This document shows positions 1 through 9,891 of a stretch of DNA of 64,000 nt, one piece after another. Below the pieces are notes generated by a model. The model did no database searches, was not told where the DNA came from, and was given only the letters and a program-made list of their open reading frames with translations. Each line of letters starts with the position of its first letter. The first letter of the stretch is position 1. Position numbers and translations under genes: made by a program. This stretch comes from Aricia agestis. Its lineage: Eukaryota; Arthropoda; Insecta; Lepidoptera; Lycaenidae. Location of the stretch: positions 10,049,001 to 10,113,000 of the forward strand of contig NC_056409.1 of assembly GCF_905147365.1 (NCBI RefSeq), given 5' to 3'.

Positions 1-1605
1 GAGAGGCCAGAGCAGGTACATCAGGGCATTCTTGGTCCTCGGACATTTTGATCACGGGAACAGACAAGTTTCTTGGTGGCTATCCTTTGGTAGGCTCTCG
101 AACCGAATGTCTGAATCTTTTTTTGTTCTCCTAAAATGTTAACACCAAAGCCAGCCAAGAAGCATGTCCAAGCCTTTCCGGCTTGCGTTCCACCAATCAT
201 CACAAACTTAACATTGTGTACCAACTTAACGAAATTTAACTTTACACAATCTTTCAAATCTGATTGGCTAAAGTGAACAAGTTTGCCAACACATCAACGT
301 AAAGATCATAATCAAATTCGCAACTTGACAATATGGCTAACGTAGTAAAAGAAAGTCAAATTAGTAACTGTGTACAAGCTCGCCAATCATGATCAAGCTA
401 ATCAGAAAGTTAGCGTTGTCTACCAACATAACTTAAAAAAATAATAAATCAAATCAATAACCGTATTCAAGTTATAACATAGTCTGCCAACATTACATAA
501 CAAATTAATAAATCAAATCAGTAACCGTATTCAAGTTATAACATAGTCTGCCAACATTACATAACAAATTAATAAATCAAATCAGTAACCGTATTCAAGT
601 TAAAATCAAAATGTAAAAGGATGTTAACATCAAAACACCTACTGTGTGTAAGTTTCGCCAACATGGCAAAACTAATGAAAGAAAGTTTACATTAAAATCC
701 GTATGGCGCTTCTTGACATAAAGCGCCCTCTCTTAGCAAGGATTGTAGTTAACGGTTTAGTGAATATTTGAAATTGTGCAAACTCCCGCCAGCAGATGGC
801 GCTACACGTCTCGATCCGACATATATATAAGTTTATTTGTACATAAATAATAAGAATAAGCCTAGAAAGATTTGTAAAATATATTTTCTTAAATAATTCA
901 AATAAAACATCAGTTTTATATATTATCTCCATTTATTGTAGACGGGAAATGAAATGGCCAAAACTTTTCTCCAAAAGTTTTCAACATTACAAATTATTTC
1001 TAATTTCTTATTTAATTCTTTTATAATTTTTGGGCATTTTTGGACTCGTACATTTAGCACATAAAAAATTTCAATAAAGAGAGTCTAAAATACAAAACGT
1101 ATGACGTCACATTATGGCGGACAGTGTTTTCGGCGCCATTTATAAGGCATATTTTTCAATCAACATTTTTATGGGTTTCTACTGTGTCAAATATTACTTT
1201 TTTTGTGAAAATGAATGATTAAGAAGCGATTAGCATGAAGAAAAAAATGAGGTCAAGTAGCCTATTAGAATATTCTTCTATCTCTTCACTTTCTTTTCGA
1301 GTAGGTTAAAGATACCTCCAAATGTGCAAACTTCATACTTAGGTATTATATATTCATTGAAACAAATAGTGTTATAAATTAACCTTATAAATCATAAATT
1401 TTGAAGAAATATTAAGGTTTACGTACTGTTTTAAGTGTACTGTGGCGTACGAAGCGACTGCCGCAACCAGCCGCGCGGCGGCGCGGGGTCGTGCGAGTTC
1501 ACTCGAATCGGGCGTTCGCGAGATTCCGACCGAGGGGAGGGAGGAAGCGTTAAATACCTAATTCGCTCAGAGATCGTAGCCTTAAAAAAATATTGTTATT
1601 TCCAG
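1..1605. other. AT-rich flank or TMEM131 intron
   Basis: No gene can be supported. Two edge hints remain unresolved: a donor-like CAG|gtacat at 13-21 on + and a well-placed ATG on - at 46-44 that stays open to the window edge for 15 codons. A GC-rich island lies at about 1440-1555. The rest is AT-rich with scattered repeat remnants. Confidence 0.4.
443..602. repeat. 64-bp tandem repeat, about 2.5 copies
   Basis: A 64-bp unit beginning aataaatcaaatcartaacc starts at 443, 507 and 571; the third copy is cut off after about 32 bases. The first two differ at essentially one position. Confidence 0.9.
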
Positions 1606-4600
1606 TTCTCTTAAAGACGAGGTGGAAGCGGACGGCTTGCACACGGTCGGACGTGTGAGTTACGAGCCCGAGCGTGCCTGCCACCCGAACTGCTACACTG
1701 GATTGAATCTCGATGAACCGGGTAAATATTAGAGAAAAAGAGAGCCAATATTATATGTTTTCAGTGCATTTTTGGCCTTAATGTTTTTATCGTTTCTGTG
1801 TTGTTTTATCTTCATAAATATTATAATTTTCATTTTTAAATCAACACATCAATTTTAATATTCCTTCTGCTTCCAATACCATGTTTTTGCAAATAAACAT
1901 TGTTATTCTTCTTATTCTCCTTTTTGAAAGTCGGTTAAAGTATGTTTTAAACAGTCTTGATTTAGGTGGGTGGACTGCAAAAATTAATGGTGGAGGTGGA
2001 GGGGTGACAAAATACATACTATGTACTATAAATTGTACAGATCGACATGGTTGTAAATGAACGTGGGCGGGGGCGCTGCATGTTCAAATTCAAATAAAGG
2101 AGAACTGTCAAAATTGTGTCAAAAATGGCGTTTTTGTATTACGGCAGCGTTAGTTCCTTTTTCCGCCTCGTTCATTTAAAGCAGGGATTCCGAAAACTTA
2201 TTTTTGTCTGCCGCCCACTTTGAGTAAAAAATATTTTTAGCGCCCCCATTGTAGGCCACCAGGTTTTATATAAAAGGAACAGTCCACTGACTGTATTAAT
2301 TAAGATTGCTAAGTTACAAGTATAAGTACTGGTCGCCTACGATGAAAATTATGGAATGAGTGTGATGCAGTAGTCAAAACTAAGTATAATTTGCTTAGCT
2401 ATATCTATATAGTGTGCGCTCGCGCATAAGGCGCATGCGCCGGCGCAGCTAAGTGTACGCGCGGGGGGCGCTCCGTTGCGGTGCAGCCGCAACACCCATT
2501 GTTTCACGTACTTTCAAATCAAAGCCTCTACACAACGCCACAATTTTTGTCTGGGTCCCACTCCGCCCCCCTTTAGGCCTTCAGCGCCCACAAGGGCGCA
2601 TTATCACCCACTTTGGGAAAGCCTTATCTAGCTGTACTTTTTAGATTCACTATTTTATTTTGTTATGTATTGTAGAGGGCGTGGAGTGGGCGCGGCGCGG
2701 TTCGGCGTACGACGACACGGCGCTGCAGGCGGACCTGGCGTTGTTGCGCGCGCGACTCGCAGCGCACGCGCACGTTGCTGCATTGCCGCCCGTTAACGTC
2801 ACGTTATTGCTGCACACCGACGAGGTAGGAGGAAGTCAAAGTAATGATAATATTTACACAGTGCATACAATAGTTCTAACATAAGAAAAGCCGCTTGATG
2901 GTTAAGTGTACTTGTAATTAATATAAAAGAACGGCCATTTGAAAATCATACAATATAAATCTAGAAAAGGCTTATTTGTTTTAAAAGCTAATAAGGTGAA
3001 GCCAAATGAGCGTAATTTTGTGAGTCGTGAGTCGCAGAATTTCGGCTAGCAGAGATTCTGCTGCATTCAGTTTCAAAGAAAATTCCTACTTCGTTCACAC
3101 GAGCGTAATTTTGTGAGTCATGATTAGTATGAAAAATAATTTACGCGACCGAAATTCTTCGACTCACGACTCACAAAATTACGCTAATTTAACCTCACCC
3201 TTTGTGTTCGAAACTGTAAAAAAATGTAATTTTTTTTCTTTTTTCAATGTTGCGATAATTTTTGTCCTTACCTTTTTTGATAGTCGTTTATCGACATTTA
3301 TTATTATTTTACTGCTATCAGGTGGTACAGACGCGCGTGTCGGGCACGGTGCGTGCACGCTGGCCGCGTCTGGCGCCGGCGGGGGCGGGGGACGCGGGGC
3401 GCGGCGCACTACGCACGTCGCTGCCGCTTCGTGTCCCGCTCTACAACCCCGCGCGAGTACCGCTGCTGCTGCACGCGCGCCTCGCCCAGCCGCTCACGGA
3501 TCTGCCCGACTTGTGAGTGATATAATCATCACCATTATCAAGTCACAATGTGTAATCTTACTGTGTAAATGTGTGTGTGTTTGTAACGCTTTTAAGTGTC
3601 GATCTTAAAGCGTCAAGTAGCATAATAATTATGTTAAGTAGTGAACCATAATATAAACTAAAGTATTCGATATCTGTTTAATTGAAAGTAAACATTTATA
3701 GGGCGCGGAGTGATACGTCATTCTGTATGTCGGAGAAGTGCACGTGGTTGAAGGAGGCGTTTAACCTGACCGGGTGGCGGGTGACGAAGGGTGGAGCTCG
3801 GGTGTGGCGCGAGGGGGCGGGTTCGGAGACGCTCGAGGGGGCGGCGGAGCGGCCGGACGAACTGCCCCCCCTCCTACTGGCGCCGCTGGCTGAGGTCGAG
3901 CTGGCGCTTTTGTTTACGCCGCTCACACAACACCCGCTTACCGCACAGCTTCTTTTGAGGTAAAGGGCCGCAGAGTTTAAATATTGTGTTAATTAATTTA
4001 TTTTTAACCATTTTTTTGTTTTATTTTTTTTAAATAAATTTATAAAATACGAAAGTGATCACCGATATACAATAATATAACATATTTTTTCTCCTTTTTG
4101 TAGGAATAACCTAACTGTATTGGAAGCGGTAGATCTATACGGGCACGGGGAGTATCCTTCGTTTGACCTGGCGGGCCGACGACCTGGCGCTGCCTCACCA
4201 TTTCTGTTCGAGGTGAATGCAATATTATTTAAATTCGTTTCGGAAGCTATTGAGCTTTTTTATTTTTATCCTATGAATTTCTAAGTCATAAAATAAAATA
4301 AAAACAGCATTTGTACCATAAAGTTAATATACCTAGCGGAATAGAGAAACAAAGGCCTGAGCAAGAGAGATGTCACTATCACTGCGTGGTAAAAAGAGAC
4401 GTGTGATACATGACAGCTGCACTCTTTTTTTGACGTCCAGTCGGCACGTGCCGCACGTTGACAATTTAATCTCATAGAATTCATGTTCAATTATGCTTGT
4501 GTAAGTGTAATACGTACACATATTTTTCACACAGATGAAAACCAATTTTGGTTACGTTTGACAGCTCGAGATTGTTGCTCTATTCCGCTAGGTATATTAA

Positions 4601-7600
4601 CTTTATGATTTGTACACAGTATACTTATTAGGAGTGTAACTTTTAAAGGTACCGTTCTGATTTATGACTCGGCTAGCCGCGACTGACAAAAATTTAAATA
4701 AAATACCACTTTATGACGTAGGCTATAGGTTTCATTTTACTCTACGTCACTACCTTTTACGCCACAAGTGGCAGCAGCATGGGTCGCTACACAAATGTCA
4801 GTAGAAAAGATACCTTTAGTCTATGTCATAAAGTGGTATTTTATTTGTATTTTTGTCGGTTGCGGCTAGCCGCGTAAAATATTGGAAAGTCACTTTTAGG
4901 TGTGTACAGAGTTCAAGTGTTAAGCTGCGTTTCACCAGAGATGTGTTGCGAGGAATGTGTTTTTGAGAACCAATAGAATCGCTTCATTGATGTGACCCCG
5001 GCGCATGTCAGCGCAGCGATTCTATTGGATCTTAAAAACACATTCCTCGCAACACATCTCTGGTGGAAACGCAACCTTAGAAGTAATACTTCTGTCCAAA
5101 ATCGTGATGGCGTCGTGACTAATAACAATATTATTATGATTATTTAGACTATTTTACACTACGCGACCTTGAAAGTTCACTCTAAACACGCCTTAAAAAG
5201 GTCCTCTTTAAAAATGTCCACCGTTCTTAAATGCGAAAGCATTAAAATTTGAAATTGTAATGTTTGCAGGTGAAAGATTGTTCCTGGGGCGAGGGCGGTG
5301 CGGTGGAGCGCACGTTAACGCTGCGCAACACGGGGCGCGTGGGCGTGCAGCTGACTCGGTGGGCAGTGGGCGGGGCGCGCGGGGCGTGCTCTGGGCGCGG
5401 GTTCCGCGTGCGGCCGTGCGTCCCGCTCGTCGTGCCGCCCGCCGCCGCCGCCGACCTGCACGTCACCTTCGTGCCCGACTACACGCTCGCCCGCGTCACC
5501 GCGCCGCTGCGGGCGTTCACGCCTCTCGGTTAGTAGCTGCTAATATTGCGTTATATACTGAAGTATGATTTTAGCGATATATATTTTTACTAGACGTTCC
5601 GCGCTTCGCCCGCGTAAATTAGATATTTCACAGACAACTGAGTCCACAAAAATAGCCTATGATCCTTCACGTGGTCTACTTCTTATCTGTGCCAAATGAC
5701 AGAAAAATTGCTCCAGTAGTTCGTGAGATAAAGCCCTTTCAAATGATTACCCCCGTTTTTTCGACATTTTCCTCTATTCCTTCGCTTCTATAAGTTATAG
5801 CTTGATGAAATATAGCCTTTGTCCTTCCTCGATCAATGGGCTAGCACTGAAATAATTTTTCAAATCGGACCAGTAGTTCCTGAGCCCTTTCAACTAATTT
5901 CCTTCGCTCCTATTAGTCTTAGCGTGATAAAATATAGCCTATAGCCTTCCTCGACAAATGGGCTATCTAACACTGAAATAATTTTTCAAATCGTACCAGT
6001 AGTTCCTGAGATTAGCGCGTTCAAACAATACAAACAAACAAACTCTTCCGCTTTATAATATTACTATAGATTTGTTGTTAATTAATATGGAAACGTTCCA
6101 TTTTAGGGCCGGTCGAATATTCTCTGCGAGCGACTATACCGATGCGTGTACTAGCCGAGTGCGCGGCGACCGCTCCGCGGCCGCCGTGGGAGAATGCGGT
6201 GCGGGTTCTCGGGGTCGCAGTGGCGTTAGCCGCTCTGGCGCTCGTGCTGGCGGCGGGCGCACTGGACGCTGAGCGGCTGCTGCGACGCGCGCGGGCCGCT
6301 CGCTCGCCGGAGCGGCCGAGCGCCCCGCTCGATCTCCGGGCCCTCCGCCCTCCCGCCCCGCTGCCGGCTCAGAAGGCGCCCACTCGACGTCGGCGGGCCG
6401 CGCGGAAGCCGCCCCCGCCCGATCCCGCCGCCTCGGCCGCAGAGAGACGCGCGTTCGAGCGCTGGCGCAGCGAGGTGCTCCGGCGCGAAGACGACACGTC
6501 GCGCTCGAGCGAGGACGACGCGCCCTCCACGCCGCCCGTGCCGCCCGACACGCGTCCGCCGACGCCCCCCGCTCCGCCCCAGCAGAATGGAGATGACGCC
6601 GCCACTAGCGGCTCCGACGTATCTAATATTTCAAACCGTAAGTAGTTCACTAACCCTCGTAGAACAATAAAGCCGAATTTACAATAGGAAACTAGTGTTG
6701 TGCATGTTGGAATGTGTTTCATACACAGACAGATCAAGATAGATACCGCATGTCGCTCCATTTGTATGAAAATGAGCGTGTCACTTTTTTCCTACCTACT
6801 GTGACGTACCGATGATAAGTATCGTGTCCATTATCTTGGCCAACGTTTTTATTTGAATTTCTACAGCTCAATACGCCACTTTTAGGCATTTAGGCATTAT
6901 TAAAATTCCGATTGACGTCCGATTCTGATAGCAGACTAAAGAACAAACTTTTGAACGACGAACATTGCTCGTCGTTTGGGAACGCGATATGGCACGCGAA
7001 GTACATACACATGCGGTATATATATCTTGATTGATGTCTGTGGTTTCATAACAGAAATTGCAGCACATTTGAAAGATATTAAAATTTTGTTAACTACTTC
7101 TCAACTTAATCCGTGTAAACCAGCCATTAATCTCTTAGAAAGATGCGTGTGTAAATTTTTACACATCACACAGACGTAAATCAATTTCGGTTTCGATTGG
7201 CAGCTCGAGATTGTTGCTCTATTCCGCTAGGTATATTAACTTTATGATTTATATAATATTATAAAAAAATTGCTGACTTGTTTCATAGTGTCCATTTACA
7301 TGGTTTCCATAATATTAACTTTGTACTTTTTTCTTCCCTAGCATCTCTTATTTTTATATTGGGGTTGTTTTTCATTTTTAACACTTGTTATGCTGGTATT
7401 CATTAATGAGTTTGATATTTGTATCAACTGAGTTTTGCATCATGAAGATTATTTATTTCTGCACGATTGTACGTCTGCCCTGTATGGATGCTTTTGTCAC
7501 CGCTTTCGTTTTCATTTTGAATGTAGTTGCGTGATCCAAACCAAAAATAAACTGATGCATGCATTATGACACTGTAAATTTACACATAAAACTATTGCCA

Positions 7601-8888
7601 TAAAACTAATTTCAAGTCAAATGTGCTCTTAATTTAACTGATGATGATGGAACATCTCCTTTCAACATTTCTAACGACATACGTTTTATTCAGTGTCGAG
7701 TACGTCGACGCCAGTGGAAGAACAGGAAGCGGACGAATGCTACGGCGGCGACGTGGAGCCGAGCCCCCGCGATCTGTCGCCCGCGACTCCGCCCGGCCCG
7801 CTGGGGACGACTCCAGAGCCGGAAGTCATACCGGATGTGCTGCGAATCGATCCGCCGAAAGCGACGCGGGTGTCGCGCGCTCGTCGGGACCCGGGCGACA
7901 CGACGAGGCGGGAGCGGCGACCCGATAACGAGAGACGCGTGCTCGTGCGGCCCCACGCGCGCAAGGAGCGACCCCGTCGACGAGAGCGCGCCCCCTCTCC
8001 GCCCGCGCCCCCCGTCGAGGAAGATACGTGCGAAGCGCCCGAGGAGGTGACGGAAGCCAGAGGAAACGTGCGTTGGGGCGCTTCGTGGAGTTCAGTGGTA
8101 GCGGGGGCGCCTCTGGCACCCATCGGCTCGGACGTCCGCCGCCGGGAGGCGGATCGCGCGGACCAATCGCTGTTCTACTTCAACGGTGAACGCCGCGCCG
8201 ACACAGTTGCCTGGCAGCCCCCGCCCGCGCCGGAGCCACCGCGACCGCCCTACATACCCGGTGCCAGAGATTTCATGGGTATGTTTTTCGATTATACAAT
8301 ATTATACAATACTAGCTGTCCCGGTGAACTTGGTGTCACTTTGAAACCTTCCCTGGACTTCTACGAATATTTTGAGACTAAAATTAGCCCAATTCGTTAA
8401 GCCGTTTTCGAGTTTTAGCGTTACTAACACAATTGGAAATCCATTTTTATATATATATACAGATAACATTCTTTAACCCATCAAGCCCCATAAGGACACC
8501 GGTGACCCCGACAACAATAGATTTCCAAGAATCTCCGATCGAAGAATAGTAGAATATTAGTATTAAATTATCTTTCTTTTAATCCAGAAAATCCATTTCA
8601 TTGTAAATTATATTTTCAGAGGAGTGCGGTGGCGTGGCAGGCGGGTGGTGGGGCGGCGCAGGCGGCGGGTGGAGCGCGTGGGGAGCTCCGCCCCCACTGC
8701 GGCCGCCGCCGGGCTTCGCGTCGCCGCCACCCCCGCGACCGTTCGACCCGTTCCGCTCGCTGGCGTCCATCTGGGCGCCGGCGCCGCACGACTGGCGCGT
8801 GGCCGATGATCCGCCTCGCACGCCCCCCGCGCGCCGCTCTCCCGCCGACGACCCCCTCGCCCGCAACGGAAACGATCAAACCCATTAA
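1606..8888 (+). CDS. TMEM131: TMEM131 homologue, 3' part (nine exons, 5' end outside window)
   Basis: Single-pass membrane protein of the early secretory pathway. Animal TMEM131 proteins are known to recruit procollagen through an N-terminal PapD-like part and to bind the TRAPP subunit TRAPPC8 through the cytoplasmic tail. Exons: 1606-1721, 2676-2824, 3322-3512, 3702-3959, 4104-4212, 5270-5528, 6107-6637, 7694-8278, 8620-8888. All introns are GT-AG and the phases chain into one 821-residue frame ending in TAA. Family hallmarks: a luminal RNNLTVLEAVDLYG stretch, a VTFVPDYTLARV strand, then VLAECA...PRPPWE directly before one membrane helix (about nt 6199-6264). A long Pro/Arg/Ser-rich tail follows, with a W/F-rich end containing FDPFRSLASIWAPAP. 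The donor after 5528 is gttagt, weaker than its neighbours. The first visible exon enters in phase 2, so earlier exons are missing. Exons are strikingly GC-rich against AT-rich introns. Family assignment is firm; function in this species is inferred. Confidence 0.92.
2041..2180. repeat. Degenerate MITE in TMEM131 intron
   Basis: The stretch with gggcgctgca, aggagaactgtcaaaa and ggcagcgtt matches the inner element at 56852-56985, including atcgacaWgg at the left. It is therefore a diverged copy of that family. Confidence 0.55.
2181..2640. repeat. Unclassified repeat-like intron sequence
   Basis: Contains phrases such as cgcccccattgtaggccacc and cagcgcccacaagggcgc, resembling interspersed repeats. 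Similar gccgccc-type wording recurs at 27345-27430 and 27720-27990. No coding potential is seen. Confidence 0.3.
3009..3185. mobile_element. Hairpin MITE in TMEM131 intron
   Basis: Inverted arms of about 37 bases (agcgtaattttgtgagtcgt and its complement at 3149-3185). An extra internal copy of the arm lies near 3101-3122. Confidence 0.7.
4317..4607. mobile_element. MITE with about 30-bp terminal inverted repeats
   Basis: Ends cataaagttaatataccta and its complement, perfect for about 30 bases (4317-4346 and 4578-4607). It lies in the intron after exon 4104-4212. Confidence 0.8.
4670..4873. mobile_element. MITE with cggctagccg termini
   Basis: Arms cggctagccgcgactgacaa and its near-complement at the right end, plus inner arms ataccactttatgac. 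About 200 bp in all. Confidence 0.75.
4923..5076. mobile_element. Hairpin MITE, TTA target duplication
   Basis: Nearly the whole element folds back: about 60-base arms from gctgcgtttcaccagagatg, with TTA on both sides. The 3-bp TTA duplication suits PIF/Harbinger-type insertion. Confidence 0.8.
5270..5528 (+). CDS. TMEM131: TMEM131 exon: last luminal Ig-like/PapD-like strand region
   Basis: This exon reads VKDCSWGEGG at its start and VTFVPDYTLARV near its end. It corresponds to the luminal module just before the membrane in vertebrate TMEM131, where a YTPDFTASRV-like strand is found. It enters in phase 0 and leaves in phase 1. Confidence 0.88.
5585..6068 (-). mobile_element. Helitron-like repeat (Lepidoptera type)
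   Basis: Starts near gttccgcgcttcgcccgcg and ends with caaacaaacaaactcttccg and ttataatattactatag. It carries internal duplicated phrases (gaccagtagttcctgag, atgggctatctaacactg), the same as the block at 15.5-16.3 kb. It fills most of the intron before the TMEM131 membrane exon. Confidence 0.65.
6107..6637 (+). CDS. TMEM131: TMEM131 exon: transmembrane helix and start of cytoplasmic tail
   Basis: The exon starts with PVEYSLRATIPMRVLAECAA, then PRPPWENAV, then about 22 hydrophobic Ala/Leu/Val residues forming the only membrane helix. A basic stop-transfer stretch (LLRRARAARS) and a low-complexity Pro/Arg/Asp/Ser tail follow. The order Cys-Ala, Pro-Arg-Pro-x-Trp-Glu, helix is the family signature. 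The long - strand reading frame over the same exon is a GC-composition shadow. Confidence 0.92.
7160..7246. mobile_element. Partial copy of the 4317-4607 MITE
   Basis: The right end cagctcgagattgttgctct and the ggtatattaactttatg terminus match the copy at 4.5 kb. The left end is not recognisable. Confidence 0.65.
7694..8278 (+). CDS. TMEM131: TMEM131 exon: disordered cytoplasmic tail
   Basis: Encodes about 195 residues rich in Pro, Arg, Glu and Ser, with no recognisable fold and several short acidic and aromatic patches such as NVRWGASWSSVV. It enters after an intron that splits a codon at phase 1. The ATG at 7641 in another frame is not used; the acceptor cag at 7691-7693 sets the start. 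Confidence 0.85.
8620..8888 (+). CDS. TMEM131: TMEM131 last exon: Trp-rich C-terminal end
   Basis: The exon begins with a Gly/Trp-rich stretch (AGGWWGGAGGGWSAW), then Pro-rich sequence, then FDPFRSLASIWAPAPHDW and the stop TAA. Vertebrate TMEM131 also ends in a short Trp/Phe-containing tail, the part reported to contact TRAPPC8. That this insect tail does the same is an inference. Confidence 0.85.
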
Positions 8889-9038
8889 ACTACTATATTG
8901 CCAGATACCAAGTTTTTGCTGTTGCGTTATTATTGTAATCGCTTTTTCAAGAATTTAGTTGTTTTGTACCACAATTATTGTAATGACGATTTTTATAATG
9001 TCTGAGCGGTATTTGTCTTTCAAGAATAGGAATCTGGC

Positions 9039-9044
9039 AATAAA
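9039..9044 (+). terminator. Possible TMEM131 poly(A) signal
   Basis: AATAAA lies about 150 bases after the TMEM131 stop in AT-rich sequence. A second AATAAA at 9172-9177 is an alternative. Position and motif only. Confidence 0.45.
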
Positions 9045-9489
9045 GATGATCAAACCGAACAAATATTGGCCTGTACTATGTCTTACCTCTCTTATTTACG
9101 GAGGCGAGGCGGCGCGCTAGTCAATACTTCACACGTCGCTCTCGCCGATCCTTCCATTTATATAACAAAATAATAAATTTTCATTCTTGAGATCTGAAGT
9201 TTTATGTTTAATGTTTATTTTTTGTAAGTTAACCAAGGCCTCGTTTGGATAACATTTTGTGTAATACATTGAGACTCGTTTTTAAGGACCTACGCAAGTC
9301 TAGTCGAGTTTACATTGTGTCAGTGTTTTGTGTGACACCAGTTTTCCTACATGATTGTCTGTTAAAGACTGATTAAAATGTCACTCAAAGTATCTTGTTT
9401 TATCTTTTATTCTACCTACTTTCCCACTGGAGTATCTGACATTTGTGGCAATGTTAAGACAAAATATCACGATTTTATGGAGATTGTAA

Positions 9490-9690
9490 TTAACTAATTA
9501 CATAGAGTACCTTTTTTTTCTTTTGTATGGGAAACTTAATGATGCTGGGGCGCGCTTCCCCATAAAGATCGAAAAAAATTGCTCTTTCAACGCTCCTACT
9601 TTCACAGGGAAATCAATATATCAGGGACACATACATAACGTAAAGTATTATCACTATGTTATGTATTGTATATAATAAGGGGTACTATTT
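9490..9690. repeat. Degenerate MITE between TMEM131 and TXNL4A
   Basis: Phrases ctttcaacgctcctactttc and taaagtattatcact match the right arm of the 53714-53976 hairpin family, in decayed form. Confidence 0.4.
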
Positions 9691-9693
9691 ATT
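9688..9693 (-). terminator. Possible TXNL4A poly(A) signal
   Basis: AATAAA on the - strand about 200 bases after the TXNL4A stop. Motif and distance only. Confidence 0.35.
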
Positions 9694-9891
9694 AAAGTAA
9701 TAATACCAAGCAAAGGTTTTAGTAAATTAATATATTAAAAATTATAATTATCACAATATTTGTCTCAAAACTCAATCAAATTGATTCAATTTGGTTGATT
9801 CTCTGAAATCGGGACACTAGTTCTCTAAACAACATGTTTAGCGTCTTCCAGAGCTATTAAAATTGTCCAAAAATCAAAAGCTCAATATACC

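Noticed and set aside
21..257. 78-codon - strand frame at the left edge
   Set aside because: No family resemblance, no splice context, and its composition resembles flanking non-coding sequence.
3120..3608. 162-codon + strand frame
   Set aside because: It runs through a MITE arm and a TMEM131 exon in the wrong phase; the spliced exon 3322-3512 in another frame is supported by phase and homology.
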